This document shows positions 8,152-14,437 of a stretch of DNA of 26,108 nucleotides, one piece after another. The first letter of the stretch is position 1, and each line of letters begins with the position of its first letter. The DNA is from an uncultured Lachnospiraceae bacterium (GTDB lineage: Bacteria; Bacillota; Clostridia; Lachnospirales; Lachnospiraceae): contig CALEFO010000109.1 in the NCBI GenBank assembly GCA_937877165.1, positions 1 through 26,108 on the forward strand, in the 5' to 3' direction. The position numbers were made by a program, and so were the translations under genes. The notes below the pieces were generated by a model, which had not been told where the DNA came from, did not search any database, and saw only the letters and a list, made by a program, of their open reading frames with translations.

Positions 8152-9021
8152 TCAATTTTTCTTCTTCGCAAGGCCAAGTGCCTCTGCGAGTTCCTCTTTG
8201 GTCAAAATTCCCTCCGGAAGGTCAAGGCCTGCCTTCCGCAATTCATCGGCAAGAAGCGTCACCTCCGGAACATCGAGGTGAAGCTTCTTCATGGTATCCA
8301 CCTTGGAAAACACTTCGTGCGGAGTTCCCTGCAGAGCAACCTTCCCTTCGTCCATGACAAAAATCCGGTCCGCGTAGATAGCCTCTTCCATGTAATGGGT
8401 AATCAGAATGATGGTGATTCCCTCCACCTCATTCAGTGCACGTGCTGCCCGAATGACCTCCCGGCGCCCCGACGGATCCAGCATGGCGGTCGGCTCGTCC
8501 ATGATGATACACTTGGGATGCATCGCAATCACCCCGGCGATTGAGACACGCTGCTTCTGGCCGCCCGAGAGACGGTTCGGCGACTTGTGCCGGAATTCCT
8601 GCATGCCGACCGTCGTCAGTGCTTCATCCACGCGCTCCCAGATCTCTTTCGTCGGGATACCGAGATTCTCAGGACCGAAGCCGACATCCTCCTCCACAAC
8701 CTGACCGATGATCTGGTTGTCCGGATTCTGGAAAATCATTCCCGCTTCCTGACGGATATCCCAGAGATGGTCCTCATCGTCCGTCTCCATTCCGTCCACC
8801 CACACTTCTCCCTCTGATGGGAAAAGAAGAGCATTGAGGTGCTTCGCAAGCGTTGACTTGCCCGAGCCATTGTGTCCCAGTACCGCAATGAACTCTCCCG
8901 GCTTTACCTCCAGAGAGACGTCATCCAGTGCGCGGATCTTGCCGCTGACATTGCCCTCATCATCGCGGGTGATGTAATCATGAATCAGTTTTTTAATCTG
9001 TAGCATTGCCTTCACGGGCAT
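8152..9021 (-). CDS. ecfA1: ECF transporter ATPase EcfA1
   Basis: This 289-residue ATPase has Walker A GHNGSGKS (49-56), Q-loop FQNPDNQIIGQVVEEDV (97-113), signature LSGGQKQR (151-158), Walker B CIIMDEP (171-177) and an H-loop in ILITHYMEE. The FQNPDNQ motif is characteristic of EcfA1. I use the ATG at 9019-9021, preceded by a purine-rich GAGAGAAG. A second in-frame ATG at 9004-9006 has a site too close to be better. It is the first gene of ecfA1-ecfA2-ecfT-truA, with its own promoter ~200 nt upstream. Confidence 0.95.
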   Translation of the reverse strand: MPVKAMLQIKKLIHDYITRDDEGNVSGKIRALDDVSLEVKPGEFIAVLGHNGSGKSTLAKHLNALLFPSEGEVWVDGMETDDEDHLWDIRQEAGMIFQNPDNQIIGQVVEEDVGFGPENLGIPTKEIWERVDEALTTVGMQEFRHKSPNRLSGGQKQRVSIAGVIAMHPKCIIMDEPTAMLDPSGRREVIRAARALNEVEGITIILITHYMEEAIYADRIFVMDEGKVALQGTPHEVFSKVDTMKKLHLDVPEVTLLADELRKAGLDLPEGILTKEELAEALGLAKKKN

Positions 9022-9225
9022 GTTCTTCTCTCTTTCTTTCTGCTTGTCCGCCTTTGTTCCGTGCCGGCAGAAAATACTCCCCCGTAGTCCATGCAGCGCG
9101 GGCCCTTCGACAGGACTTCATGATCCGATGCCGTGGCCGCCACACCGCAGCGTTTCCCGGAACATTCCGAGAATTTCTGGAACAGAAGCGCCCTCCCGGA
9201 TCCGCCCCGGTTTGCATACTTAAGC
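9022..9225 (-). other. Long 5' UTR of ecfA1 (no gene seen)
   Basis: About 200 nt separate the predicted start of transcription (near 9219) from ecfA1. Reading frames here are shadows with no family resemblance. Several self-complementary words occur (for example CCGGGA/TCCCGG types), but I recognise no riboswitch. This and the terminator downstream of rplQ fill the whole gap between the two genes. Confidence 0.4.
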
Positions 9226-9254
9226 AGAATAGCAGACTTTTTCCGAAAAGTGAA
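9226..9254 (-). promoter_or_regulatory. Promoter of the ecfA1-ecfA2-ecfT-truA operon
   Basis: The minus strand has -35 TTCACT (9249-9254), a 17-nt spacer, and an extended -10 TGC-TATTCT (box 9226-9231). It lies immediately after the rplQ terminator, exactly where a new transcription unit needs to begin. Confidence 0.65.
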
Positions 9255-9261
9255 GCGCAGC

Positions 9262-9296
9262 AAAAATCCCCCGCACCTTTCGGTGCGGGGGATTTT
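9262..9296 (-). terminator. Intrinsic terminator after rplQ (end of alpha operon)
   Basis: A perfect 15-bp inverted repeat (9263-9277 with 9282-9296) has the 4-nt loop GAAA in the minus-strand RNA and ends in UUUUU. The core CCCCCGCACC is very stable. It sits 27 nt beyond the rplQ stop and cleanly separates the alpha operon from the ECF operon. The arms begin with A and end with T runs, so it could also act on the other strand. Confidence 0.95.
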
Positions 9297-9322
9297 ATAT
9301 TCCGGTATCGGATCAGAGATCT

Positions 9323-9859
9323 TTAGACGAGCTCAAGAACAACCATCAGAGCTGCATCGCCCTTTCTCTGGCCAATCTTGACGATTCTGGTGTAACCACC
9401 GTTGCGGGTTGCATACTTCTTGCCATACTCATTGAAGAGCTTCTCTACAAGATCAACCTCTTTGGTGTTCTTCTTGCGGCCTGCGCCTGCAGCCGGAACC
9501 TCGGTTACAGGGTACAGGAACTTCATGAGCTGACGTCTTGCGTGCAGACGGGAAGGAGCGTCCTTGGTGACCTTCTTCTCAACTTCATCATAAACGGTAA
9601 CCTTCTTGCCGTCCTTGACTTCCTTGACGCGCTTGCCGTCCTTGTCCTTGCGGGCAACCTTAGCCTTAACGGTAACCTCCTCGAAGTTATCCTTCTCCTT
9701 TGCTGCAAGAGCGATCATGGGCTCAACCAGCTTCTGGATTTCCTTCGCACGTGCCTCGGTGGTAATGATCTTTCCATTGTAAAGCAGTGCGGTTACCTGA
9801 GAACGGAGCAGAGCCTTTCTCAGCTTGGTCTTCTTGCCTAACTTTCTGTATTCAGCCAT
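9323..9859 (-). CDS. rplQ: 50S ribosomal protein bL17, long form with charged insertion
   Basis: L17 lies near the peptide exit tunnel of the large subunit. The N-terminal part (KLRKALLRSQVTALL, KIITTEARAKEIQKLVEP) and the C-terminal GGYTRIVKIGQRKGDAA are clear L17. At 178 residues it is about 50 longer than most bacterial L17. The excess is a Lys/Asp/Val-rich stretch at about 60-100 (KAKVARKDKDGKRVKEV and following), plus a short AGAGRKKN segment near 124-131. I recall similar long L17 in Lachnospiraceae, so this looks lineage-specific and not an assembly error, since the frame is open throughout. It is the last gene of the alpha operon. Confidence 0.96.
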   Translation of the reverse strand: MAEYRKLGKKTKLRKALLRSQVTALLYNGKIITTEARAKEIQKLVEPMIALAAKEKDNFEEVTVKAKVARKDKDGKRVKEVKDGKKVTVYDEVEKKVTKDAPSRLHARRQLMKFLYPVTEVPAAGAGRKKNTKEVDLVEKLFNEYGKKYATRNGGYTRIVKIGQRKGDAALMVVLELV

Positions 9860-10044
9860 TGTTTTCTCCTTTTCTTATGGCGGCCTCTGCGGAACCTGTG
9901 GAATTACCCGCAGCGGTCATGCTGACTGCCGACCCGCAGCGCACCTCATGGGATTCACCGCCGCAGGAAGTATTGTCTTTTCTGATTGTCCGAATTCCGT
10001 CCCGGCAGCGCCGTGTCCGGATTCCGGTCCTCCGGCTGACGCGC
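9860..10044 (-). other. 185-nt spacer between rpoA and rplQ with repeats
   Basis: This gap is longer than usual. It contains a 10-nt direct repeat (ACCCGCAGCG at 9906-9915 and 9932-9941 on the plus strand) flanking a hairpin whose arms read GCAGUCA and UGACCGC (one mismatch, 3-nt loop) in the RNA. It also holds a CCGGAATCCGG element at 10017-10027. No gene or T-run terminator is visible, so read-through into rplQ is expected. Confidence 0.5.
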
Positions 10045-11010
10045 TCAGCCCTCGGTTTCCGTCCCCATGTTCAGCTTCAGGCCCAGCTCCTTGAGCTTCT
10101 CCAGAACCTCGTCCAGAGACTTTCTGCCCAGGTTTCTCACCTTCATCATCTCATCGGGAGTCTTGCTGCAGAGCTCCTGTACCGTATTGATTCCTGCACG
10201 CTTCAGGCAGTTGTAGGAACGAACGGACAATTCCAGCTCATCAATGCTCATTTCCAGAGCCTTGGTCTTATTGTCATCAATGGGCTCTGCCATCACTTCC
10301 GTCGTCTTCGCGTTGTCGCTCAGATCAATGAATACGGAAAGATGCTCAGAGAGGACCTTCGCTGCCAGGCTGACTGCTTCATCCGGAGCAAGGGTGCCAT
10401 TCGTCGTGACATCCAGTGTCAGCTTATCGAAATCCGTCTGCTGACCGACACGGGTGTTCTCAACCGTCACATTGACTCTCTGTACCGGAGTGTAAATCGA
10501 GTCAATCGGGATGATTCCGATCTTGGTGTCTTCGTTCTTGTTCTTGTCAGCGCTGACGTATCCTCTTCCCTTGGTGATCGTAAGCTCAATGAACAGCTTC
10601 GTCTTCTTGCCGGAGAGAGTTGCGATAACCTGATCGGGATTCATGATATGAATGTCCTGATCTGCCTGGATATCGCTGGCGTGCACAATGCCTTCTCCTT
10701 CATACTCGATGTATGCGGTCTTGGGCTCGTCCGTCTCGCTGGTGTTCTTGATGGCCAGGCTCTTGATGTTCATGATGATATCCGTGACATCTTCTTTTAC
10801 GCCCGGAATCGTGCTGAACTCATGCTGAACACCATCGATTTTGATCTGGCTGACTGCCGCGCCCGGAAGTGAAGAAAGCATGATTCTTCTCAGGGAATTT
10901 CCGAGAGTAAGACCATACCCTCTTTCGAGGGGTTCTACAACGAATCTGCCGAATTTGCTGTCATCGGACATTTCAGTCGTTTCAATGCTGGGTCTTTCAA
11001 AATCAAACAC
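10045..11010 (-). CDS. rpoA: DNA-directed RNA polymerase subunit alpha
   Basis: The 321-residue alpha subunit dimerises to nucleate RNA polymerase assembly. The N-terminal domain shows GRFVVEPLERGYGLTLGNSLRRIMLSSLPG (about 21-50), the classic assembly region. The C-terminal domain has the helix-hairpin-helix run SYNCLKRAGINTVQELCSKTPDEMMKVRNLGRKSLDEV that contacts UP-element DNA and activators. The start codon is GTG (11008-11010), with AAGGAGG 7 nt before it. An out-of-frame ATG lies 2 nt before the GTG and opens only a three-codon frame. It sits in the alpha operon between rpsD and rplQ. Confidence 0.98.
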   Translation of the reverse strand: MFDFERPSIETTEMSDDSKFGRFVVEPLERGYGLTLGNSLRRIMLSSLPGAAVSQIKIDGVQHEFSTIPGVKEDVTDIIMNIKSLAIKNTSETDEPKTAYIEYEGEGIVHASDIQADQDIHIMNPDQVIATLSGKKTKLFIELTITKGRGYVSADKNKNEDTKIGIIPIDSIYTPVQRVNVTVENTRVGQQTDFDKLTLDVTTNGTLAPDEAVSLAAKVLSEHLSVFIDLSDNAKTTEVMAEPIDDNKTKALEMSIDELELSVRSYNCLKRAGINTVQELCSKTPDEMMKVRNLGRKSLDEVLEKLKELGLKLNMGTETEG

Positions 11011-11041
11011 GCATATACCTCCTTATGGTTTTTCATGCAGC

Positions 11042-11077
11042 CGCGGAACGCTTCCGCAGAATGTGAAAGGTTCCGCG
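11042..11077 (-). promoter_or_regulatory. Alternative hairpins between rpsD and rpoA
   Basis: One GCGGAA arm (plus-strand coordinates 11043-11048) can pair with either of two TTCCGC arms, at 11052-11057 or 11071-11076. The long version extends to 8 bp (11042-11049 with 11070-11077). The structures exclude each other. The element lies just before the rpoA ribosome-binding site, so it may adjust translation or mRNA processing. No role is proven. Confidence 0.45.
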
Positions 11078-11086
11078 TCACATTAA

Positions 11087-11680
11087 TTACTTGGAATACA
11101 ACTCGACGATCTGCATCTCATCAACGGGAACGTCGATCTGATCTCTCTTCGGAAGTGCGCTTACGGTTCCTTTGAAATTCTCCTTGTCCACATCAACCCA
11201 CTCCGGTGTGAGTCTGCCTGCGGTAACTTCAGCGATGTCCTTGAATCTCTGCATGGTCCGGTTGGATTCCTTGACCTCGATGACATCACCGGCCTTGATC
11301 AGGTAGGAAGGGATGTTGATGCACTTGCCGTTTACCAGAATGTGCTTGTGGTCAACGACCTGACGTGCCTCTCTTCTGGTACGTGCAAAGCCCATACGGA
11401 AAACAACGTTGTCCAGACGGGACTCCAGCATAACCATCAGGTTCTCACCGGTCATTCCCTTCATGCGGTCAGCCTTCTCATAATAGTTGCGGAAAGGCTT
11501 CTCCAGAACGCCATAGATGAACTTTGCCTTCTGCTTCTCACGAAGCTGAGTGCCGTACTCGGACATCTTTCTGCTTCTTCTGGTAAGGGTTCTCTTGGAC
11601 TTCTTGTCATATCCAAGGAAGGTGGGATCAAGATCAAGAGATCTGCATCTCTTCAGGACGGGTGTCTTATCTACTGCCAT
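11087..11680 (-). CDS. rpsD: 30S ribosomal protein uS4
   Basis: S4 is a primary binder of 16S rRNA and in several bacteria represses its own operon. The 197-residue product begins MAVDKTPVLKRCRSLDLDP and carries the S4 RNA-binding domain (ESRLDNVVFRMGFARTRREARQVVDHKHILVNG, about 92-124). It lacks the four-cysteine zinc motif of some S4 proteins. I start at ATG 11678-11680, with AAAGGAGC upstream. A possible start six codons earlier would overlap that site. Placement inside the alpha operon is clostridial, whereas Bacillus has rpsD elsewhere. Confidence 0.97.
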   Translation of the reverse strand: MAVDKTPVLKRCRSLDLDPTFLGYDKKSKRTLTRRSRKMSEYGTQLREKQKAKFIYGVLEKPFRNYYEKADRMKGMTGENLMVMLESRLDNVVFRMGFARTRREARQVVDHKHILVNGKCINIPSYLIKAGDVIEVKESNRTMQRFKDIAEVTAGRLTPEWVDVDKENFKGTVSALPKRDQIDVPVDEMQIVELYSK

Positions 11681-11702
11681 AGTATTGGCTCCTTTCATTC
11701 TG

Positions 11703-11748
11703 TCGGAGAGAGACTCTCCGATTGTTGTTTACAACGCCGCAAGCGGCG
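11703..11748 (-). promoter_or_regulatory. Two tandem hairpins between rpsK and rpsD
   Basis: The RNA forms CGCCG/CGGCG with a 4-nt loop (11735-11748), followed by an 8-bp perfect hairpin TCGGAGAG/CTCTCCGA with a 3-nt loop (11703-11721). Neither is followed by a U-tract, so they are not terminators. They end about 20 nt before the rpsD start codon and could be protein-binding or mRNA-processing structures. Confidence 0.5.
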
Positions 11749-11773
11749 CCTTCATCCAATTAAAAATACAAAA

Positions 11774-12169
11774 CTATACTCTTCTTCTCTTCGGAGGGCG
11801 GCATCCGTTATGCGGTACCGGCGTTACATCCGTGATGGACAGAACCTGCAGGCCGTTTGCGTTCAGCGCACGGATTGCAGCTTCTCTTCCTGATCCGGGT
11901 CCCTTTACGAATACGTCAACAGCCTTCAGGCCATGAATGAGCGCTGCCTTGGTTGCAGTCTCAGCCGCAAGCTGTGCTGCATAAGGGGTGGACTTTCTGG
12001 AGCCCTTGAAGCCCAGTCCGCCAGCGGAAGCCCAGGAAAGTGCATTGCCCTGGGTATCGGTCAGAGTAACGATGGTGTTGTTGAAGGAAGCCTGGATGTG
12101 TGCCTGGCCGCGCTCAACGTTCTTCTTTACGCGCTTCTTGGAAGCGGAAGCTTTCTTAGTAACTGGCAT
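11774..12169 (-). CDS. rpsK: 30S ribosomal protein uS11
   Basis: This is a 131-residue S11, a platform protein of the small subunit near the mRNA exit. Conserved blocks include ASFNNTIVTLTDTQGNALSWASAG, GFKGSRKSTPYAAQ and the C-terminal ITDVTPVPHNGCRPPKRRRV, which is diagnostic. The length is normal. The basic N-terminal extension MPVTKKASASKKRVKK is common. It follows rpsM by 72 nt of hairpin-rich spacer. Confidence 0.98.
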   Translation of the reverse strand: MPVTKKASASKKRVKKNVERGQAHIQASFNNTIVTLTDTQGNALSWASAGGLGFKGSRKSTPYAAQLAAETATKAALIHGLKAVDVFVKGPGSGREAAIRALNANGLQVLSITDVTPVPHNGCRPPKRRRV

Positions 12170-12190
12170 AATATTTTCCTTTCATCTACA

Positions 12191-12234
12191 TACCGCAGGA
12201 TCCTCTGATCCGCGGTAAGCACCCTGTTCGGTGC
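12191..12234 (-). promoter_or_regulatory. Two tandem hairpins between rpsM and rpsK
   Basis: The RNA forms GCACC/GGTGC (12219-12234, 6-nt loop). This is followed by an 11-bp stem with one bulge, TACCGC-GGATC pairing with GATCC-GCGGTA (12191-12217, 4-nt loop). No U-tract follows. This repeats the two-hairpin arrangement seen in the next spacer, rpsK-rpsD. Confidence 0.5.
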
Positions 12235-12241
12235 GACAAAA

Positions 12242-12610
12242 TTACTGTTTCTTGTTAGCGATGGTCTTACGAGGTCCCTTGCGGGTACGAGCGTTGTTCT
12301 TCGTGTGCTGTCCACGAACCGGAAGTCCTCTTCTGTGGCGAACTCCTCTGTAGGAACCGATCTCGGTGAGCATCTTGATGTTCATCGCAATGTCACGGCG
12401 AAGGTCACCTTCTACCATGTAATTTGCTGCGATCTCATCTGCGAGCTTTCTGACATCATCATCCGTCAGATCTCTGCAGCGGGTATCAGGATCCACGCCT
12501 GTTGCCTTAAGAATCTTGTCTGCGGAGGTGCGGCCGATTCCGTAAATAGCGGTCAGGCCGATCTCAACGCGCTTGTCTCTGGGTAAATCAACACCTGCAA
12601 TACGAGCCAT
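12242..12610 (-). CDS. rpsM: 30S ribosomal protein uS13
   Basis: S13 sits in the head of the small subunit, bridges to the large subunit and contacts P-site tRNA. The 122-residue product begins MARIAGVDLPRDKRVEIGLTAI and ends with the basic tail GQHTKNNARTRKGPRKTIANKKQ. The start is ATG 12608-12610 with AAGGAGATATAAA just before it. An upstream in-frame extension would add residues with no S13 similarity. It follows an unusually long 428-nt gap after rpmJ. Confidence 0.98.
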   Translation of the reverse strand: MARIAGVDLPRDKRVEIGLTAIYGIGRTSADKILKATGVDPDTRCRDLTDDDVRKLADEIAANYMVEGDLRRDIAMNIKMLTEIGSYRGVRHRRGLPVRGQHTKNNARTRKGPRKTIANKKQ

Positions 12611-13038
12611 TTTATATCTCCTTAAAAACGTTTGTGATTGCTTCTCTCCGGTTCCGGCTGCAGTCTTCTCATGCACTGCTCTCCCGGTTTCCGCGGAAGC
12701 GGTTGTTTTGATTGAGGCGAACCTGCTTATGTTCTCTTCCGGACATCCGGTACCCATTCCAGACGGCCACACCCTTTGGCATGCTTCCGTCTCCAGGCTC
12801 CTGCCCTGAAGAAATACATTCTGCGATACAGGTCACGACATTTCTGCCGATGTTGGATTCTCTTCTCCGAGTCTCCCTTTCTCATAGGAAGCTTCTGCAG
12901 GGAAGATCCTGCTCTTCGGCGATGTCATTCCACGCCCAGCCGGATGATTGTTCGGATTCCGGCCTTTCCACCTCGTCCGCAAACGGCATCCTCTGCCGAT
13001 CCGGACCGACCAGCGGTATCAAAGCATAATGGCTCTGA
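12611..13038 (-). other. 428-nt spacer between rpmJ and rpsM
   Basis: This is the longest gap inside the ribosomal operons here. It contains several short hairpins (for example CGGCA/TGCCG, GCCGGA/TCCGGC and GCAGG/CCTGC in the RNA) and an AGACGG/CCGTCT pair near 12760-12790. No T-run terminator and no good promoter were seen. The site matches that of the alpha-operon leader of E. coli, which S4 binds, but I could not match that pseudoknot. A 37-codon ORF inside it is listed separately. Confidence 0.5.
12669..12782 (-). CDS. Possible small basic ORF in the rpmJ-rpsM spacer
   Basis: A 37-codon frame runs from ATG 12780-12782 to TGA 12669-12671, encoding a peptide starting MPKGVAVWNGYRMSGREHKQ that is rich in Arg, Lys and Asn. 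A GGAG lies 8 nt upstream of the ATG, an acceptable ribosome site. I do not recognise the peptide. The ATG falls within a self-complementary region, so the frame may be fortuitous. Its basic composition and position between two ribosomal genes are the only reasons to keep it. Confidence 0.2.
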   Translation of the reverse strand: MPKGVAVWNGYRMSGREHKQVRLNQNNRFRGNRESSA

Positions 13039-13152
13039 TCAACCCTGTCTCTGTTTGTGCTTCGGATTCTCGCAGATAACCCGGATAACCCCTTTGCGCT
13101 TTACAACCTTGCACTTCTCGCACATGGGCTTAACCGATGCTCTTACCTTCAC
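13039..13152 (-). CDS. rpmJ: 50S ribosomal protein bL36, zinc-binding form
   Basis: A 37-codon gene encodes MKVRASVKPMCEKCKVVKRK and continues to a GKR-poor tail ending KHKQRQG. The zinc ligands Cys11, Cys14, Cys27 and His32 are all present, so this is the zinc (C+) form of L36. L36 is a small late-assembling protein of the large subunit. The start codon is GTG (13150-13152), with AAAGGAG 8 nt upstream. It is the first gene after the infA terminator and the promoter at 13242-13270, and so leads the alpha operon. Confidence 0.95.
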   Translation of the reverse strand: MKVRASVKPMCEKCKVVKRKGVIRVICENPKHKQRQG

Positions 13153-13241
13153 GATGTACGCTCCTTTCTTCTGTTGTCAGATGGTTACTACGCATCCAAG
13201 AGCGCATAGTTATCCTATGTGTTCTTTTCAGACGCCGTTAC

Positions 13242-13270
13242 AGTATATCACCCTCAATTTCCATGAGCAA
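13242..13270 (-). promoter_or_regulatory. Promoter of the alpha operon (rpmJ onwards)
   Basis: The minus strand reads -35 TTGCTC (13265-13270), a 17-nt spacer, then an extended -10 TGA-TATACT (box 13242-13247). It begins 14 nt after the T-run of the infA terminator and lies ~90 nt before rpmJ. It would allow rpmJ-rpsM-rpsK-rpsD-rpoA-rplQ to be made independently of the S10-spc transcript. Confidence 0.75.
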
Positions 13271-13284
13271 GGACTTTTTTCTGC

Positions 13285-13341
13285 AAAAATAAAAGCTGCA
13301 CCGGCTGTTCTCTCCGGAATTTCTTCCGGGTGCCGGTGCAG
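13285..13341 (-). terminator. Intrinsic terminator after infA, candidate attenuator
   Basis: The RNA forms a 10-bp stem CTGCACCGGC/GCCGGTGCAG (13332-13341 with 13296-13305). An inner CCGGAA/TTCCGG hairpin closes a GAAA loop, and the tract CUUUUAUUUUU follows. It begins 56 nt beyond the infA stop. The 3' arm and U-tract (13290-13300) are also perfectly complementary to the RNA at the infA stop codon (13390-13400), giving a competing structure. Confidence 0.9.
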
Positions 13342-13397
13342 ACAAATCGTTCGCATTCACTCGCGTCCTGTAAACCAGGCCGCATCAAATGCAGCTT

Positions 13398-13616
13398 TTA
13401 CTTATCTCTCCAAATGATCCGTCCCTTGGTCAGGTCATACGTGGACATCTCCAGCGTGACCTTATCGCCGGGAAGGATGCGGATGAAGTTCTGACGGAGT
13501 TTTCCGCTGATGTGGGCCAGAATGATGGCTCCGTTCTCCAGCTTTACGCGGAACATGGTGTTGGGAAGCTTCTCCACAACAACACCCTCCAGTTCAATGA
13601 CATCTGCTTTGGACAT
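13398..13616 (-). CDS. infA: Translation initiation factor IF-1
   Basis: IF-1 occupies the A site during initiation. The 72-residue product MSKADVIELEGVVVEKLPNT continues with the OB-fold pattern FRVKLENGAIILAHISGKLRQNFIRILPGDKV and ends GRIIWRDK. The start at ATG 13614-13616 follows AGAGAGGTCATT. An upstream in-frame start exists only inside adk and is spurious. It lies directly after adk (31-nt gap), where many Firmicutes carry map. It is the last gene of the spc unit before a strong terminator. Confidence 0.98.
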   Translation of the reverse strand: MSKADVIELEGVVVEKLPNTMFRVKLENGAIILAHISGKLRQNFIRILPGDKVTLEMSTYDLTKGRIIWRDK

Positions 13617-13647
13617 AATGACCTCTCTTACTGAATATAAGAAGGAA

Positions 13648-14289
13648 TCAGCCCAGGATGGCGACGATATCGCCAAAGACCTCATCCTTGTCTTTCGTTC
13701 CGTCAACGGTTTTCAGAACGCCGGCCTTCTCATAATAATCAATGAGAGGCTGGGTCTGCTCATGATAAACCGACAGACGGTTCTTCACGGTTTCCGGCTT
13801 ATCATCATCGCGCTGAATCAGCTCCGCTCCGCAGACATCGCAGATGCCTTCCCTCTTCGGCGGGATGTAGGTGGTATGATAGGACGCGCCGCACTTCGGG
13901 CAGCTTCTGCGTCCACTCATACGATGAACGATGTTCTCATCCGGAACGTCCACATTGATTGCAAAATCTACCTTCTCACCGGTCTTGGCAAGCGCCTCGG
14001 TCAGAACCTGTGCCTGAGGGATCGTTCTCGGAAAGCCGTCCAGCACATAGCCATTTTTGCAGTCATCCTTTGCCACGCGGTCCAGAAGAAGCTGAATGGT
14101 CAGTTCATCCGGAACAAGCTTTCCCTGATCCATATACTCCTTGGCCTTTTTGCCAAGCTCTGTACCATTTTTGATATTGGAACGGAAGATATCCCCGGTG
14201 GAGATATGCGGAATGTCATACTTCTCACAGATCATAGCTGCCTGAGTGCCTTTTCCGGCGCCCGGAGCTCCAAGCATTACAATTTTCAT
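13648..14289 (-). CDS. adk: Adenylate kinase
   Basis: Adk interconverts ATP and AMP with two ADP. The 213-residue product has P-loop GAPGAGKGTQ (7-16), AMP-site STGDIFR (30-36), DGFPRT (84-89) and a full LID domain with four zinc ligands, Cys130, Cys133, Cys150 and Cys153. This is the zinc-lid form common in Gram-positives. I start at ATG 14287-14289 with AGGAAGGA 5 nt upstream. An earlier ATG ten codons back lacks a site. Its place between secY and infA is conserved. Confidence 0.98.
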   Translation of the reverse strand: MKIVMLGAPGAGKGTQAAMICEKYDIPHISTGDIFRSNIKNGTELGKKAKEYMDQGKLVPDELTIQLLLDRVAKDDCKNGYVLDGFPRTIPQAQVLTEALAKTGEKVDFAINVDVPDENIVHRMSGRRSCPKCGASYHTTYIPPKREGICDVCGAELIQRDDDKPETVKNRLSVYHEQTQPLIDYYEKAGVLKTVDGTKDKDEVFGDIVAILG

Positions 14290-14377
14290 AGTGTCCTTCC
14301 TGTCTGAAAGATCTGTCAACCAGCGTTTCTCTCAGAGCATCCATACTGTATTTCCATCTGCATTTTCCCGAAAGAAC

Positions 14378-14402
14378 AAACGGACCGGGCAGGGTCCCGT
14401 TT
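14378..14402 (-). promoter_or_regulatory. Hairpin in the secY-adk spacer
   Basis: The RNA forms AAACGG-ACC pairing with GGT-CCGTTT (9 bp, one bulged G, 6-nt loop). It is followed by UGUUCUUUC, which is U-rich but interrupted. It could be a weak terminator lowering adk and infA relative to secY, or simply a processing hairpin. The 148-nt spacer otherwise has no gene. Confidence 0.45.
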
Positions 14403-14437
14403 CCGGAATCCGGCTCCCGATCCGTCTGCCTGCCGCA

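Noticed and set aside
13617..13706. An N-terminally extended IF-1 reading into adk
   Set aside because: IF-1 is 72 residues in bacteria. The extension is the out-of-frame end of adk, and a good ribosome site precedes the internal ATG.
14290..14320. A TTGACA word just upstream of adk as a promoter
   Set aside because: It matches a consensus -35, but no acceptable -10 lies 16-18 nt downstream, since that position falls on the adk ribosome site and start codon.
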